From: Phytohabitans maris
GTDB lineage: Bacteria > Actinomycetota > Actinomycetes > Mycobacteriales > Micromonosporaceae
DNA: 64,000 nucleotides
Reading direction: 5' to 3'
Assembly (NCBI RefSeq): GCF_031085175.1
Contig: NZ_JAVHUY010000002.1
Span: forward strand, 62,001 to 126,000
In this document: one piece after another, positions 46,857 through 55,801 of the stretch
How the letters are laid out: each line of letters starts with the position of its first letter
How positions within the stretch are numbered: the stretch's first letter is position 1
The notes under the pieces: generated by a model
Seen by the model: only the letters and a program-made list of their open reading frames with translations
The model's database searches: none
What the model was told of the DNA's origin: nothing
Program-made: the position numbers and the translations under genes

Positions 46857-47270
46857 ATGGCGGAGACCTCCGAGGAGGAGGCGTACGGGGCGGCGTACGC
46901 CGAGATGGCGGCGCTGAAGCAGGCGGTCAGCGGCGTCGTCGGCTCGGTCATCGCCGGCGTGGACGGGCTGCTGCTCATCCACGACCTCAACAGCGGGCCG
47001 GAGCCGCACGACATCGCGGCGCTGGCCGCGGCGACGTTCGGCCTGGGCCGGCAGACCGGCTTGGCGCTGCGGCAGGGCCCGTTTCGGGAGTCGACGGTCC
47101 GCAGCCACCGCGGCTACTTCTCGGTGTACGCGGTCGGCGACTCCGCACTTCTCGCCGTGCTCGGCGGTGAGGGGCTCAACATCGCCCGCCTGCACCTGGA
47201 GGCCCGCCAGGTGACGGCGCGACTGATCACAATGCTGGACGTACACGTCGCCGCCCAGGCCCGCCTCTAG
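46857..47270 (+). CDS. Roadblock/LC7-like protein, array member 4
   Basis: The 137-residue protein starts AETSEEEAYGAAYAEMAALK and has VVGSVIAGVDGLLLIHDL (the Roadblock strand with DGLLL), SHRGYFSVYAVGDSALLAVL and GLNIARLHLEARQVTARL. It is closer to classical bacterial Roadblock/LC7 proteins than the other three. ATG start follows a GGGGGACAGGG stretch. It ends 126 bp before the nitrate reductase gene, with the candidate GlnR site between. Confidence 0.75.
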   Translation: MAETSEEEAYGAAYAEMAALKQAVSGVVGSVIAGVDGLLLIHDLNSGPEPHDIAALAAATFGLGRQTGLALRQGPFRESTVRSHRGYFSVYAVGDSALLAVLGGEGLNIARLHLEARQVTARLITMLDVHVAAQARL

Positions 47271-47335
47271 GGCAGTCCACCAGCGGTGATCAAGCCGCCA
47301 CCTGTCCCTCTTCCGAGGAGTGGAGTGAACGCCTC

Positions 47336-47373
47336 TTAGCAGGCCCGAAACAATCGGGACCCGACTGCGAAAC
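47336..47373 (+). promoter_or_regulatory. Candidate GlnR box upstream of the nitrate reductase gene
   Basis: GAAAC at 47347 and 47369 are spaced by 22 bp, with GACCC placed six bases from each, giving GAAAC-n6-GACCC-n6-GAAAC. This follows the actinomycete GlnR pattern of alternating GTNAC and GAAAC separated by six bases; a fourth element (TTAGC at 47336) is poor. It lies 24 bp before the start codon. Confidence 0.5.
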
Positions 47374-47396
47374 GGCCCGTCGGCACGCTTTCCGGC

Positions 47397-49478
47397 ATGG
47401 CAGGCGCGGTGGAGAGTCTCGTGGTGACCCGGGAGGTCGCCACGCACTGTCCCTACTGCGCGCTTCAGTGTGGCATGACCCTCCGGGCGGCGCCGGAGGG
47501 TCGTGTCGAGGTGACGCCGCGCCAGTTTCCGACCAACCGCGGCGGCCTGTGCCAAAAGGGCTGGACCGCGGCCGAGCTGCTCGACCACCCCGACCGGCTG
47601 ACCACACCGCTGGTCCGGGAGGGTGCCGAGCTCCGCCCGGCCACCTGGGCGGAGGCGCTCGACCGGGTCACCGAGGGCATCCGGGCCACCCAGTCGGCGC
47701 ACGGGCGCGACGCGGTGGCGGTCTTCGGCGGCGGTGGCCTGACCAACGAAAAGGCGTACGCGCTGGGCAAGTTCGCGCGGGTCGCGCTCCGCACCAAAAA
47801 CATCGACTACAACGGCCGCTTCTGCATGTCGTCGGCGGCCGCGGCGGGCATGCGGGCGTTCGGCGTCGACCGGGGGCTCCCCTTTCCCCTCGCCGACATC
47901 GGCAAGGCGGACACGCTGCTGCTCGTCGGGGCCAACGTGGCCGAGACGATGCCACCGTTCGCCCGATACCTCACCGAGCAGAAGGCGCGCGGCGGCACGC
48001 TGATCGTGGTCGACCCGCGGGCCACCGCGACCGCCCGGCAGGCCACGCTCCACCTGCAGCCCACGCCCGGCACCGACCTGGCACTGGCCAACGCGCTGCT
48101 GCACATCGCGCTCGGCGAGGGTTGGGCCGACGAGGCGTACGTCTCGGCTCGCACCAGCGGCTTCGACGAGGTGCGGCGCACCGTGGCGAGCTACTGGCCG
48201 GCCCGGGTGGAGCGGATGACCGGCGTGCCGGTCGCCGACCTGGAGGCGGCCGCCCGCGCGCTGGCCACCGCGGAGACGGCGATCATCCTGACCGCGCGCG
48301 GCGCCGAGCAGCACGCCAAGGGTGTCGACACGGTCACCGCGTTCATCAACCTGGCGCTCGCGCTCGGCCTGCCCGGACGGCCGGGGTCCGGCTACGGCTG
48401 CCTCACCGGCCAGGGCAACGGGCAGGGCGGGCGCGAGCACGGGCAAAAGGCCGACCAGCTCCCCGGCTACCGCAAGATCGACGACCCGGCCGCCCGCGCG
48501 CACGTCGCCGGCGTCTGGGGCGTCGACCCCGACGACCTGCCCGGTCCCGGCCCCTCGGCGTACGAGTTGCTGACCGGCGACGAGATGCGGGCGCTGCTGG
48601 TCTTCGGCTCCAACCCGGTCGTCTCGGCCCCCCGCGCGGCGCGCGTCGAGGCCCGCCTCAGGAGCCTCGACCTGCTGGTCGTCTCCGACTTCGTGCTCTC
48701 CGAGACCGCGGCGATCGCCGACGTGGTCCTGCCCACCGCCCAGTGGGCCGAGGAAGACGGCACGATGACCAACCTGGAGGGCCGGGTGCTGCGGCGCCAC
48801 GCCTTCCGCGAGCCACCGCCAGATGTGAGGACGGATCTGGCGGTGATTGCCGAGCTGGCCTCCCGGCTCGGCGCCGGCACGCGGTTCACCACCGAGCCAC
48901 GAGCCGTGTTCGAGGAGCTGCGGCGTGCTTCTGCCGGGGGCGCGGCGGACTACGCAGGCGTGACGTGGGAGCGGGTCGACGCTGAGGACGGCGTGTTCTG
49001 GCCGTGCCCATCGGTGGACCGGCCGGGTACGCCGCGGCTTTTCCTCGACACCTTCGCCACCCCGGACGGGCGGGCCCGGTTTCTGCCGGTCGAGCACCGG
49101 CCGGTCGCCGAGGAGGTCGACGCGGAGTTCCCGCTCTACCTCACCACCGGCCGGGTCCTCGCGCAGTACCAGTCGGGCGCGCAGACCCGGCGGATCGAGC
49201 CGCTGCGCCGCACGGCGCCGAGCGCGTTCGTGGAGCTCCACCCCGACCTGGCCGCCCGCCTCGGCATCGAGGCCGGCGACGAGGTCGTGGTCACCAGCCG
49301 GCGCGGTGAGATGCGGGCGCCCGCCCGCCTGACCGAGACGATCCGGCCGGACACCGTTTTCGCGCCGTTCCACTGGGGCGGCGCCGCCCGGGCCAACTCA
49401 CTGACGAGCGATGCCCTCGACCCGACGTCTCGAATGCCGGAGTTCAAGGTGTGCGCAGTCAAGGTGCAAGCAGCATGA
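47397..49478 (+). CDS. nasA: Assimilatory nitrate reductase catalytic subunit
   Basis: The 693-residue molybdopterin protein belongs to the DMSO reductase superfamily. The N-terminal [4Fe-4S] site is HCPYCALQCG with a fourth cysteine in GGLCQKGW (Cys18, 21, 25 and 52). Bis-MGD-binding segments include NGRFCMSSAAAAGMRAFGVD, LLLVGANVAETMPP and GCLTGQGNGQGGREHGQKA, and the C-terminal dinucleotide domain ends FAPFHWGGAARANSLT. The cysteine in NGRFCMSS fits the molybdenum ligand of NasA/NarB-type enzymes. It reduces nitrate to nitrite in the cytoplasm. Its stop overlaps the next gene as ATGA, and all genes to nnaR appear to be one operon. Confidence 0.9.
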   Translation: MAGAVESLVVTREVATHCPYCALQCGMTLRAAPEGRVEVTPRQFPTNRGGLCQKGWTAAELLDHPDRLTTPLVREGAELRPATWAEALDRVTEGIRATQSAHGRDAVAVFGGGGLTNEKAYALGKFARVALRTKNIDYNGRFCMSSAAAAGMRAFGVDRGLPFPLADIGKADTLLLVGANVAETMPPFARYLTEQKARGGTLIVVDPRATATARQATLHLQPTPGTDLALANALLHIALGEGWADEAYVSARTSGFDEVRRTVASYWPARVERMTGVPVADLEAAARALATAETAIILTARGAEQHAKGVDTVTAFINLALALGLPGRPGSGYGCLTGQGNGQGGREHGQKADQLPGYRKIDDPAARAHVAGVWGVDPDDLPGPGPSAYELLTGDEMRALLVFGSNPVVSAPRAARVEARLRSLDLLVVSDFVLSETAAIADVVLPTAQWAEEDGTMTNLEGRVLRRHAFREPPPDVRTDLAVIAELASRLGAGTRFTTEPRAVFEELRRASAGGAADYAGVTWERVDAEDGVFWPCPSVDRPGTPRLFLDTFATPDGRARFLPVEHRPVAEEVDAEFPLYLTTGRVLAQYQSGAQTRRIEPLRRTAPSAFVELHPDLAARLGIEAGDEVVVTSRRGEMRAPARLTETIRPDTVFAPFHWGGAARANSLTSDALDPTSRMPEFKVCAVKVQAA

Positions 49479-50914
49479 ATGTCGTCGTCGTGGGCTACGG
49501 CATGGCCGGGTCCCGGCTCGCGGCCGAGCTACGCGACCGGGGTCCCCACATCAAGGTCACGGTGCTCGGCGCCGAGCCACACCGGGCGTACAACCGGATC
49601 ATGCTGTCGAGCGTGCTCGCCGGCAAGGTCCGCGAGCGCGACGTGGAGATCACCGAGGCGGCCGGGCACGGCATCGACCTGCGCCCCGGCGTGGCGGTCA
49701 CCGCGATCGACCGGGCCGCCCGGACGGTCACCACCGACGCCGGCGACCGCATCGAGTACCACCACCTGGTACTCGCCACCGGCAGCCGCGCGCTCATCCC
49801 GCCCCTGTCCGGCCTCGACCGCGAGCACCTGCCCGAGCGGGTCGCGGTGTTTCGCACGCTCGACGACTGCCGGCGCATCCTCGCCACCGCGTCGGGGGCG
49901 CGCACCGCGCTCGTACTCGGTGGGGGTCTTCTTGGTCTGGAGGCGGCGCGCGGGCTCGCGGCCCGCGGCATCGCCACCGAGGTCGTCCACGCGGTCGGCC
50001 ACCTCATGGAGCGCCAGCTCGACCCGGCCGCCAGCGCGGTCCTGGTCCGCACCCTGTCCAGCCTCGGCATCGCCGCGCACCTCGACGCGATGGCCGCCTC
50101 GGTGGCCGCCGACGCCGACGGGGTGACGCTCGGCCTGGCCGACGGGCGCGAGCTCCGCGCCGACCTGCTCGTGGTGGCCTGCGGTGTGCGGCCGGAGACC
50201 GGGCTGGCCACCGACGCCGGGCTCGCCGTCGAGCGGGGTGTCGTGGTCGACGACCACATGCGCACCAGCGACCGCCACATCTCCGCGATCGGCGACTGCG
50301 CGCAGCACGAGGGCGTGGTGAGTGGCCTGGTGGCGCCAGCCTGGGAGCAGGCCCGGATCGTCGCGCGGGTGCTCGGCGGGGAGGACCCGTTCGCGAAGTA
50401 CCGGCCGCTTCCGGTGGTCACGCGCCTCAAGGCCGCGGGCATCGACCTCGCCGCCATGGGTACCTCGGCACCGGTCGAGGGGGCCGAGGAGCTGAGCTTC
50501 GCCGACCCCGCTCGGGGCACCTACGCCAAGCTGACGATCGTCGGCGAACGGCTGACCGGCGCGATCATGCTCGGCGACAACCCGTCCGTCGGCGCGGTGA
50601 TCCAGCTCTTCGACCGCGGCACGCCCGTACCGACCGACCGGCGCGCGCTGCTGCTCGGCCGGGCGATCGGCGTACCAGCCACGACGCAGGCGGAGTCGCC
50701 GGCGCTCATGCCCGACGCCGCCACGGTCTGCCAGTGCAACACCGTCAGCAAGGGAGCACTGGTGCGCTGCTGGCGCGCCGGTGCCCGGTCCGTCGACGAC
50801 GTGGTCGCCGCGACCAGGGCCACGACCGGCTGCGGCACCTGCCGCGACGCGGTCGAGGGCATCGTCGATTGGCTATCCACAGTGGATTCTTCTGCGTCGG
50901 AGGTCGCCGCATGA
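49475..50914 (+). CDS. NAD(P)/FAD oxidoreductase with BFD-like [2Fe-2S] domain
   Basis: The 479-residue flavoprotein starts NVVVVGYGMAGSRLAAELRD (FAD fold) with an NAD site at ALVLGGGLLGLEAARGL and FAD-closing ISAIGDCAQHEG. A C-terminal BFD-like domain carries CQCNTVSKGALV and TGCGTCRD, a four-cysteine [2Fe-2S] site. It looks like the N-terminal reductase part of NirB as a separate protein and probably passes electrons from NAD(P)H to the nitrate reductase, like NasB/NasC partners. Both junctions are ATGA overlaps, so expression is coupled. Confidence 0.85.
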   Translation: MNVVVVGYGMAGSRLAAELRDRGPHIKVTVLGAEPHRAYNRIMLSSVLAGKVRERDVEITEAAGHGIDLRPGVAVTAIDRAARTVTTDAGDRIEYHHLVLATGSRALIPPLSGLDREHLPERVAVFRTLDDCRRILATASGARTALVLGGGLLGLEAARGLAARGIATEVVHAVGHLMERQLDPAASAVLVRTLSSLGIAAHLDAMAASVAADADGVTLGLADGRELRADLLVVACGVRPETGLATDAGLAVERGVVVDDHMRTSDRHISAIGDCAQHEGVVSGLVAPAWEQARIVARVLGGEDPFAKYRPLPVVTRLKAAGIDLAAMGTSAPVEGAEELSFADPARGTYAKLTIVGERLTGAIMLGDNPSVGAVIQLFDRGTPVPTDRRALLLGRAIGVPATTQAESPALMPDAATVCQCNTVSKGALVRCWRAGARSVDDVVAATRATTGCGTCRDAVEGIVDWLSTVDSSASEVAA

Positions 50915-53454
50915 AGCACCTCGTCGTCGTCGGCAACGGCATGGTCGGCCAGCGGTTCGTGGAGGCGCTGCGCTCGCGCGACACGAGCGGCGAGTGGCGG
51001 GTCACGGTGCTGGCCGAGGAGGGGCGCGCGGCGTACGACCGGGTGCGGCTCTCCGCGTTCTTCGACGGCGTCTCGGCCGAGGAGCTGAGCCTGCACACCG
51101 CCGACGACGGTGTCGACCTGCGGCTCGGCGAGCCGGTCGTCCGGGTCGACCGGGAGCGGCGGGTCGCGGTGACCGGCGGCGGCGAGTACCCGTACGACGC
51201 CCTGGTCTTCGCCACCGGCTCCTACCCGTTCGTGCCCCCGGTCGACGGCGCCGACCTGCGCGGTGTCTTCGTCTACCGCACGCTGGACGACCTGGAGGCG
51301 ATCCGCGACCACGCGAAGGGGCGGCGCACCGGCGCGGTCATCGGCGGCGGCCTGCTCGGGCTGGAGGCGGCCAACGCGCTGCGGCTGCTGGGCCTGTCGA
51401 CGCACGTGGTGGAGTTCGCGCCGCGGCTGATGCCGGTGCAGGTCGACGAGGCCGGCGGCGCCATGCTCCGGCGGTACGTCGAGGAGCTCGACGTCAAGGT
51501 GCACACCGGCACCGGCACGACGGCGATCCGGCCGCGCAACGACGGCGACTTCGGCCGGCAGGCCGACTCCAGAGGCTCTGTGTACGGGCTGGTCTTGTCT
51601 GACGGCTCGTGGATCCAGGCCGACGTCGTGGTGGTCGCGGCCGGCATCCGCCCCCGCGACGACGTGGCCCGCGCGGCCGGGCTCGACGTGGGCGAGCGCG
51701 GCGGCATCCTGGTCGACACCGCCTGCCGCACCTCCGACGAGCGGATCTGGGCGATCGGCGAGTGCGCGGCCGTCGAGGGGCGCTGCTACGGGCTGGTCGC
51801 ACCCGGATACGCGATGGCCGAGGTGGTGGCCGACCGGCTGCTCGGCGGCCAGGCGACGTTCCCCGGCGCGGACATGTCGACCAAGCTCAAGCTGCTCGGC
51901 GTCGACGTCGCCTCGTTCGGCGACGCGCACGGCACCGCCGAGGGCTGCCTCGACGTCACGTTCACCGACCCGGCCACCCGCGTGTACGCGAAGCTGGTCC
52001 TCTCCGACGACGCCAAGACGCTGCTCGGCGGCGTACTCGTCGGCGACGCCTCGGCCTACCCGACCCTCCGGGCCAGCGTCGGCGGCCCGCTGCCCGGGCC
52101 GCCGCTCGCGCTGCTCGCCCCCGAGTCCGGCGGCATGGGCACCGGCGCGGGTATCGCCGCACTCCCCGGCAGCGCGCAGGTCTGCTCCTGCAACGCCGTG
52201 ACCAAGGACCAGATCGTCGACGCGATCCACGAAGGCTGCACGGACGTACCGGCGATCAAGGCGTGCACCCGCGCGGGCACCAGCTGCGGCTCGTGCGTAC
52301 CGATGCTCAAGCAGCTGCTGGCGATCTCCGGCGTGCAGATGTCCAAGGCGCTGTGCGAGCACTTCGACCACAGCCGGCAGGAGCTCTTCGAGATCGTCCG
52401 GGTGCGGGGCATCCGCACGTTCTCGCAGCTGGTGACCGAGCACGGGCGCGGGCGCGGCTGCGACATCTGCAAGCCGGCGGTCGCCTCGATCCTCGCCTCG
52501 CTGGGCAACGGCTACGTGCTCGACGGCGAGCAGGCCGCGCTGCAGGACACCAACGACCACTTCCTGGCCAACATCCAGCGCGACGGCACGTACTCGGTGG
52601 TGCCGCGCATCCCCGGCGGGGAGATCACGCCGGACAAGCTCATCGTGATCGGCGAGGTAGCCCGCGACTTCAACCTGTACACGAAGATCACGGGCGGCCA
52701 GCGGATCGACCTTTTCGGCGCGCGCGTGGAGCAGCTGCCGCAGATCTGGCGCCGGCTGGTCGACGCCGGGTTCGAGTCCGGCCACGCGTACGGCAAGGCA
52801 CTGCGCACGGTCAAGTCCTGCGTCGGCTCCACCTGGTGCCGCTACGGGGTGCAGGACTCGGTCGGCCTGGCGGTAGCGCTGGAGCTGCGCTACCGCGGGC
52901 TGCGCGCGCCGCACAAAATCAAGTCGGCGGTCTCCGGGTGCGCCCGCGAGTGCGCCGAGGCGCGGAGCAAGGACTTCGGCATCATCGCCACCGACAAGGG
53001 CTGGAACCTCTACGTCGGTGGCAACGGCGGCTTCCGCCCGCGCCACGCCGACCTCTTCGCCAGCGATCTGTCCACAGAGGACCTGGTGCGGTACGTCGAC
53101 CGGTTCCTCATGTTCTACATCCGCACCGCCGACCGGCTGCAGCGAACCGCCGCCTGGATCGAGGCGATGGAGGGCGGTCTCGACCACCTGCGCGCGGTGA
53201 TCGTCGACGACTCGCTGGGCATCTGCGCGGAGCTCGACGCGGCCATGGCCCGCCACGTCGAGTCCTATGAGGACGAATGGCGGGCCACCGTCGAAGACCC
53301 GGAGCGGATGCGCCGGTTCACCTCCTTCGTCAACGCACCGGACACGCCCGACCCCTCGATCACCTTCGAGGTGGAGCGGGGGCAGCCGGTCCCGGCAATG
53401 GGCGAGCGCCGACCCGTGGTGCTCGGTCTACCGACCATGGGAGTACGCCAATGA
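50911..53454 (+). CDS. nirB: NADH nitrite reductase large subunit
   Basis: The 847-residue enzyme reduces nitrite to ammonia. It has an FAD domain (KHLVVVGNGMVGQRFVEAL), an NAD domain (AVIGGGLLGLEAANALRL), a BFD-like [2Fe-2S] domain (CSCNAVTKDQI and TSCGSCVPML) and a sulfite/nitrite reductase C-terminal half. The siroheme-[4Fe-4S] cysteines are in KSCVGSTWCRYGVQDS and SGCARECAEARS. All functional motifs are present and the length is normal. ATGA overlap upstream with the FAD gene and downstream with nirD. Confidence 0.95.
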   Translation: MKHLVVVGNGMVGQRFVEALRSRDTSGEWRVTVLAEEGRAAYDRVRLSAFFDGVSAEELSLHTADDGVDLRLGEPVVRVDRERRVAVTGGGEYPYDALVFATGSYPFVPPVDGADLRGVFVYRTLDDLEAIRDHAKGRRTGAVIGGGLLGLEAANALRLLGLSTHVVEFAPRLMPVQVDEAGGAMLRRYVEELDVKVHTGTGTTAIRPRNDGDFGRQADSRGSVYGLVLSDGSWIQADVVVVAAGIRPRDDVARAAGLDVGERGGILVDTACRTSDERIWAIGECAAVEGRCYGLVAPGYAMAEVVADRLLGGQATFPGADMSTKLKLLGVDVASFGDAHGTAEGCLDVTFTDPATRVYAKLVLSDDAKTLLGGVLVGDASAYPTLRASVGGPLPGPPLALLAPESGGMGTGAGIAALPGSAQVCSCNAVTKDQIVDAIHEGCTDVPAIKACTRAGTSCGSCVPMLKQLLAISGVQMSKALCEHFDHSRQELFEIVRVRGIRTFSQLVTEHGRGRGCDICKPAVASILASLGNGYVLDGEQAALQDTNDHFLANIQRDGTYSVVPRIPGGEITPDKLIVIGEVARDFNLYTKITGGQRIDLFGARVEQLPQIWRRLVDAGFESGHAYGKALRTVKSCVGSTWCRYGVQDSVGLAVALELRYRGLRAPHKIKSAVSGCARECAEARSKDFGIIATDKGWNLYVGGNGGFRPRHADLFASDLSTEDLVRYVDRFLMFYIRTADRLQRTAAWIEAMEGGLDHLRAVIVDDSLGICAELDAAMARHVESYEDEWRATVEDPERMRRFTSFVNAPDTPDPSITFEVERGQPVPAMGERRPVVLGLPTMGVRQ

Positions 53455-53792
53455 CGGACACTCTGACGGAGCGCTGGGAAGTGATCTGCCCGCAGCAGCG
53501 GGTGGAGCCCGAGCGGGGTGTGGCCGCGCTCGTCGGCGGGGCACAGGTCGCCATCTTCCGCACGTACGACGGCGGGCTCTTCGCGATCGACAACCGCGAC
53601 CCGATCGCCGGCGCGAACGTGATGTCGCGCGGCATCGTCGGCAGCCGCGGCGACGCGCCGACGGTCGCGTCGCCGCTACACAAGCAGGTGTACGACCTGC
53701 GCACCGGCGAGTGCCTCGACGTGCCCGGCGTGGCGGTGCGCACCTACCCGGTGCGGGTGCGGGACGGCATGGTCGAAGTGGGCGCCGGCTGA
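53451..53792 (+). CDS. nirD: Nitrite reductase small subunit
   Basis: The 113-residue protein has the Rieske-like fold of NirD: WEVICPQQRVEPERGVAALV, QVAIFRTYDGGLFAIDNRDP, then SPLHKQVYDLRTGECLDVPG. As usual for NirD, the cysteine/histidine ligands of real Rieske clusters are absent, so it binds no cluster. It supports the NirB active site. Start overlaps nirB by four bases; its stop overlaps the next start by one base (TGATG). Confidence 0.93.
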   Translation: MTDTLTERWEVICPQQRVEPERGVAALVGGAQVAIFRTYDGGLFAIDNRDPIAGANVMSRGIVGSRGDAPTVASPLHKQVYDLRTGECLDVPGVAVRTYPVRVRDGMVEVGAG

Positions 53793-54880
53793 TGTCGGAC
53801 GAACTCTCCGGCTTTACCGTCGGAGTGACCGCGGACCGGCGCCGCGACGAGCTGGCCGCCCTGCTCGAACGGCGCGGTGCCCGGGTCGTGCTCGCCCCGG
53901 CCCTGCGGATCGTGCCGCTCGCCGACGACACCGAGCTGCGCGCGGCCACCAGGGCCTGCCTGGAGCACCCGCCGGACGTGGTGATGGCCAACACCGGCAT
54001 CGGCATGCGCGGCTGGCTGGAAGCGGCCGAGGGCTGGGGGCTGGCCGAGCCGCTCCGCTCGGTGCTCGGCCACGCGTACATCGTGGCCCGCGGCCCCAAG
54101 GCCCGCGGCGCCATCCGCGCGGCCGGGCTGCACGACGAGTGGTCGCCGGCCTCGGAGAGCTGCGACGAGGTGATCGAGCACCTGCAGCGCCGGGGCGTCG
54201 AGGGTCAGGTGGTGGCCATGCAGCTGCACGGCGAACGCCAGCCCGAATGCACCGCCGCGCTGGAGGCCGCTGGCGCGACCGTCATCGAGGTGCCCGTGTA
54301 CCGCTGGGCGCCGCCCACCGATCCCGCCCCGCTGCACCGCCTGGTCGACCTGATCACCGGGCGGCTGGTCGACGCGGTCACGTTCACCTCGGCCCCCGCG
54401 GCGGGCGCTTTGCTGAGAGCCGCCGGCCCGAGCGGCGACGCGGTGCTGGACGCGCTCCGCTCGGACGTACTGGCCGCCTGTGTCGGCCCGGTCACCGCCG
54501 CCCCGCTGCGCCGCCACGGCGTACCGGTGGTGGCGCCCACCCGCGCGCGGCTGGGTGCCCTGGTCCGTACGATCGTCGACGAGCTGCCCCAGCGAGCGGT
54601 CAACCTGAAGGTGGCCGGCCACGTCCTCACCCTGCGCGGCCACGCGGCCGTGGTGGACGGCGAGCTGCGCCCGCTGGCGCCGGCACCGATGTCGGTGCTG
54701 CGCGCGCTGGCCGCGACCCCGGGCCGGGTGCTGTCCCGGGCGGCCCTGCTGCGCACCCTCCCCCGCGGCGCCGACGAGCACGCGGTGGAGATGGCCGTCG
54801 CCCGCCTCCGGGCCGGCCTGGGCGCGCCCGGCGTGGTGCAGACCGTGGTGAAGCGCGGCTACCGCCTCCCCGTCGACTAG
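53792..54880 (+). CDS. nnaR: NnaR-type regulator: uroporphyrinogen-III synthase-like plus winged helix
   Basis: The 362-residue protein joins a HemD-like domain (about 1-255; GFTVGVTADRRRDELAALLE, VVMANTGIGMRGW, AVTFTSAPAAGALLRAA) to an OmpR/PhoB-type winged helix (about 275-360; LRPLAPAPMSVLRALAATPG and VVQTVVKRGYRLP). This is the layout of NnaR, which activates nitrate/nitrite assimilation genes in Streptomyces. Being the last gene of the nitrate operon supports that role. The TAG stop at 54878-54880 is part of the 4-bp target duplication of the MITE that follows. Confidence 0.85.
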   Translation: MSDELSGFTVGVTADRRRDELAALLERRGARVVLAPALRIVPLADDTELRAATRACLEHPPDVVMANTGIGMRGWLEAAEGWGLAEPLRSVLGHAYIVARGPKARGAIRAAGLHDEWSPASESCDEVIEHLQRRGVEGQVVAMQLHGERQPECTAALEAAGATVIEVPVYRWAPPTDPAPLHRLVDLITGRLVDAVTFTSAPAAGALLRAAGPSGDAVLDALRSDVLAACVGPVTAAPLRRHGVPVVAPTRARLGALVRTIVDELPQRAVNLKVAGHVLTLRGHAAVVDGELRPLAPAPMSVLRALAATPGRVLSRAALLRTLPRGADEHAVEMAVARLRAGLGAPGVVQTVVKRGYRLPVD

Positions 54881-55113
54881 GCCCTGTTTCAAAAGAATTG
54901 TCGAGGCGAGCCGAGGTCCAGGGAGGCTACGAGCCAGCCGACTAGCCGGCACGTCCGTACGGGCTTCGTGCTCGCGCGGCGCCGGCGACTCGGCAAGCTC
55001 GCCGGCAAGTCGGGCGCAAGGTCGCATACCGGTGTTGTATGCGGCCTTACGCCCGACGCCGCCGGTCGTCGTCTGGACCCGGCGCAGCCCGGCAAGGATT
55101 TTCGAAACAGGGC
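54881..55113. mobile_element. MITE-like element, IS5-type ends, 4-bp CTAG target duplication
   Basis: The 233-bp element starts GCCCTGTTTC and ends GAAACAGGGC, with similarity between its ends continuing imperfectly for about 45 bp inward. CTAG precedes (54877-54880) and follows it (55114-55117). A central hairpin of two 21-nt arms (55009-55029 and 55037-55057, two mismatches) fills the middle. No transposase frame is present. The CTAG duplication fits IS5-related elements with YTAR targets; the parent element is not in the window. Confidence 0.7.
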
Positions 55114-55174
55114 CTAGCCGGTCACGACGGCGCGCGACCAGGATGCTGGGGCGCGCGCCGCGTGCTGAGCCGGA

Positions 55175-55801
55175 TCAGCCGACCGGGGTGGGGCGGCGAC
55201 CGCCGCCACGCTCGGCGCGGAGGGTCATCATCGCGTGTTCAACGACGTTGACCAGCACGTGCTTGACCGAGTCGCGGTGCCGGGCGTCGCACAGCACGAG
55301 CGGCACGTGGGGTGCGATGGCCAGGGCCTCGCGGATCTCCTCCACCTCGTACTGCGGGGAGCCGTCGAAGACGTTCAGCGCCACCACGTACGGCAGGTGC
55401 CGGTTTTCGAAGTAGTCCAGCGGGGCGAAAGCGTCCGCGATACGGCGGGTGTCGACCAGGACGGCCGCGCCCACAGCGCCACGGATGATCTCGTCCCACA
55501 TGAACCAGAAGCGGGTCTGGCCGGGCGTGCCGAAGAGGTACAGGATCAGGTCTTCGGCCATGGTGATACGGCCGAAGTCCATCGCCACCGTGGTGGTCTC
55601 CTTGCCCGGCACCTTCGAGGGATCGTCGATACCCACGCCGGCCGCGGTCATGACCGCTTCGGTGGTCAGCGGGGTGATCTCGGAAACCGCGCCTACGAGC
55701 GTCGTCTTGCCGACGCCGAAGCCTCCCGCGATCACGATCTTGGCAGACGTGATCCCTCGGTTTCGGCGCGCCCCTGCGGCGTTATAGCCTGCGAAGTCCA
55801 C
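55175..55801 (-). CDS. Conservon GTPase (CvnD-type)
   Basis: The 208-residue small GTPase has the P-loop IAGGFGVGKTTLVGAVSE, DFGRITM and FGTPGQTRFWFM (switch II region) and ALNVFDG in place of NKxD. It is the CvnD member of a four-gene conservon: the GTPase, DUF742 protein, Roadblock protein and sensor kinase act as a membrane-associated switch complex. GTG start. The gene overlaps the end of the DUF742 gene by 20 bp. It is the last gene of the leftward operon; the MITE lies just beyond it. Confidence 0.9.
   Translation of the reverse strand: MDFAGYNAAGARRNRGITSAKIVIAGGFGVGKTTLVGAVSEITPLTTEAVMTAAGVGIDDPSKVPGKETTTVAMDFGRITMAEDLILYLFGTPGQTRFWFMWDEIIRGAVGAAVLVDTRRIADAFAPLDYFENRHLPYVVALNVFDGSPQYEVEEIREALAIAPHVPLVLCDARHRDSVKHVLVNVVEHAMMTLRAERGGGRRPTPVG

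Noticed and set aside
49411-50910. Upstream extension of the nirB frame through the FAD oxidoreductase gene
   Set aside because: The extension lacks domain motifs; nirB starts at the ATG at 50911 with an FAD fingerprint and an ATGA overlap.
49475-50914. Possibility that the FAD/BFD protein is a broken nirB copy
   Set aside because: It has complete FAD, NAD and four-cysteine BFD parts, its own start and stop, and coupled overlaps on both sides, so it is a real separate subunit.
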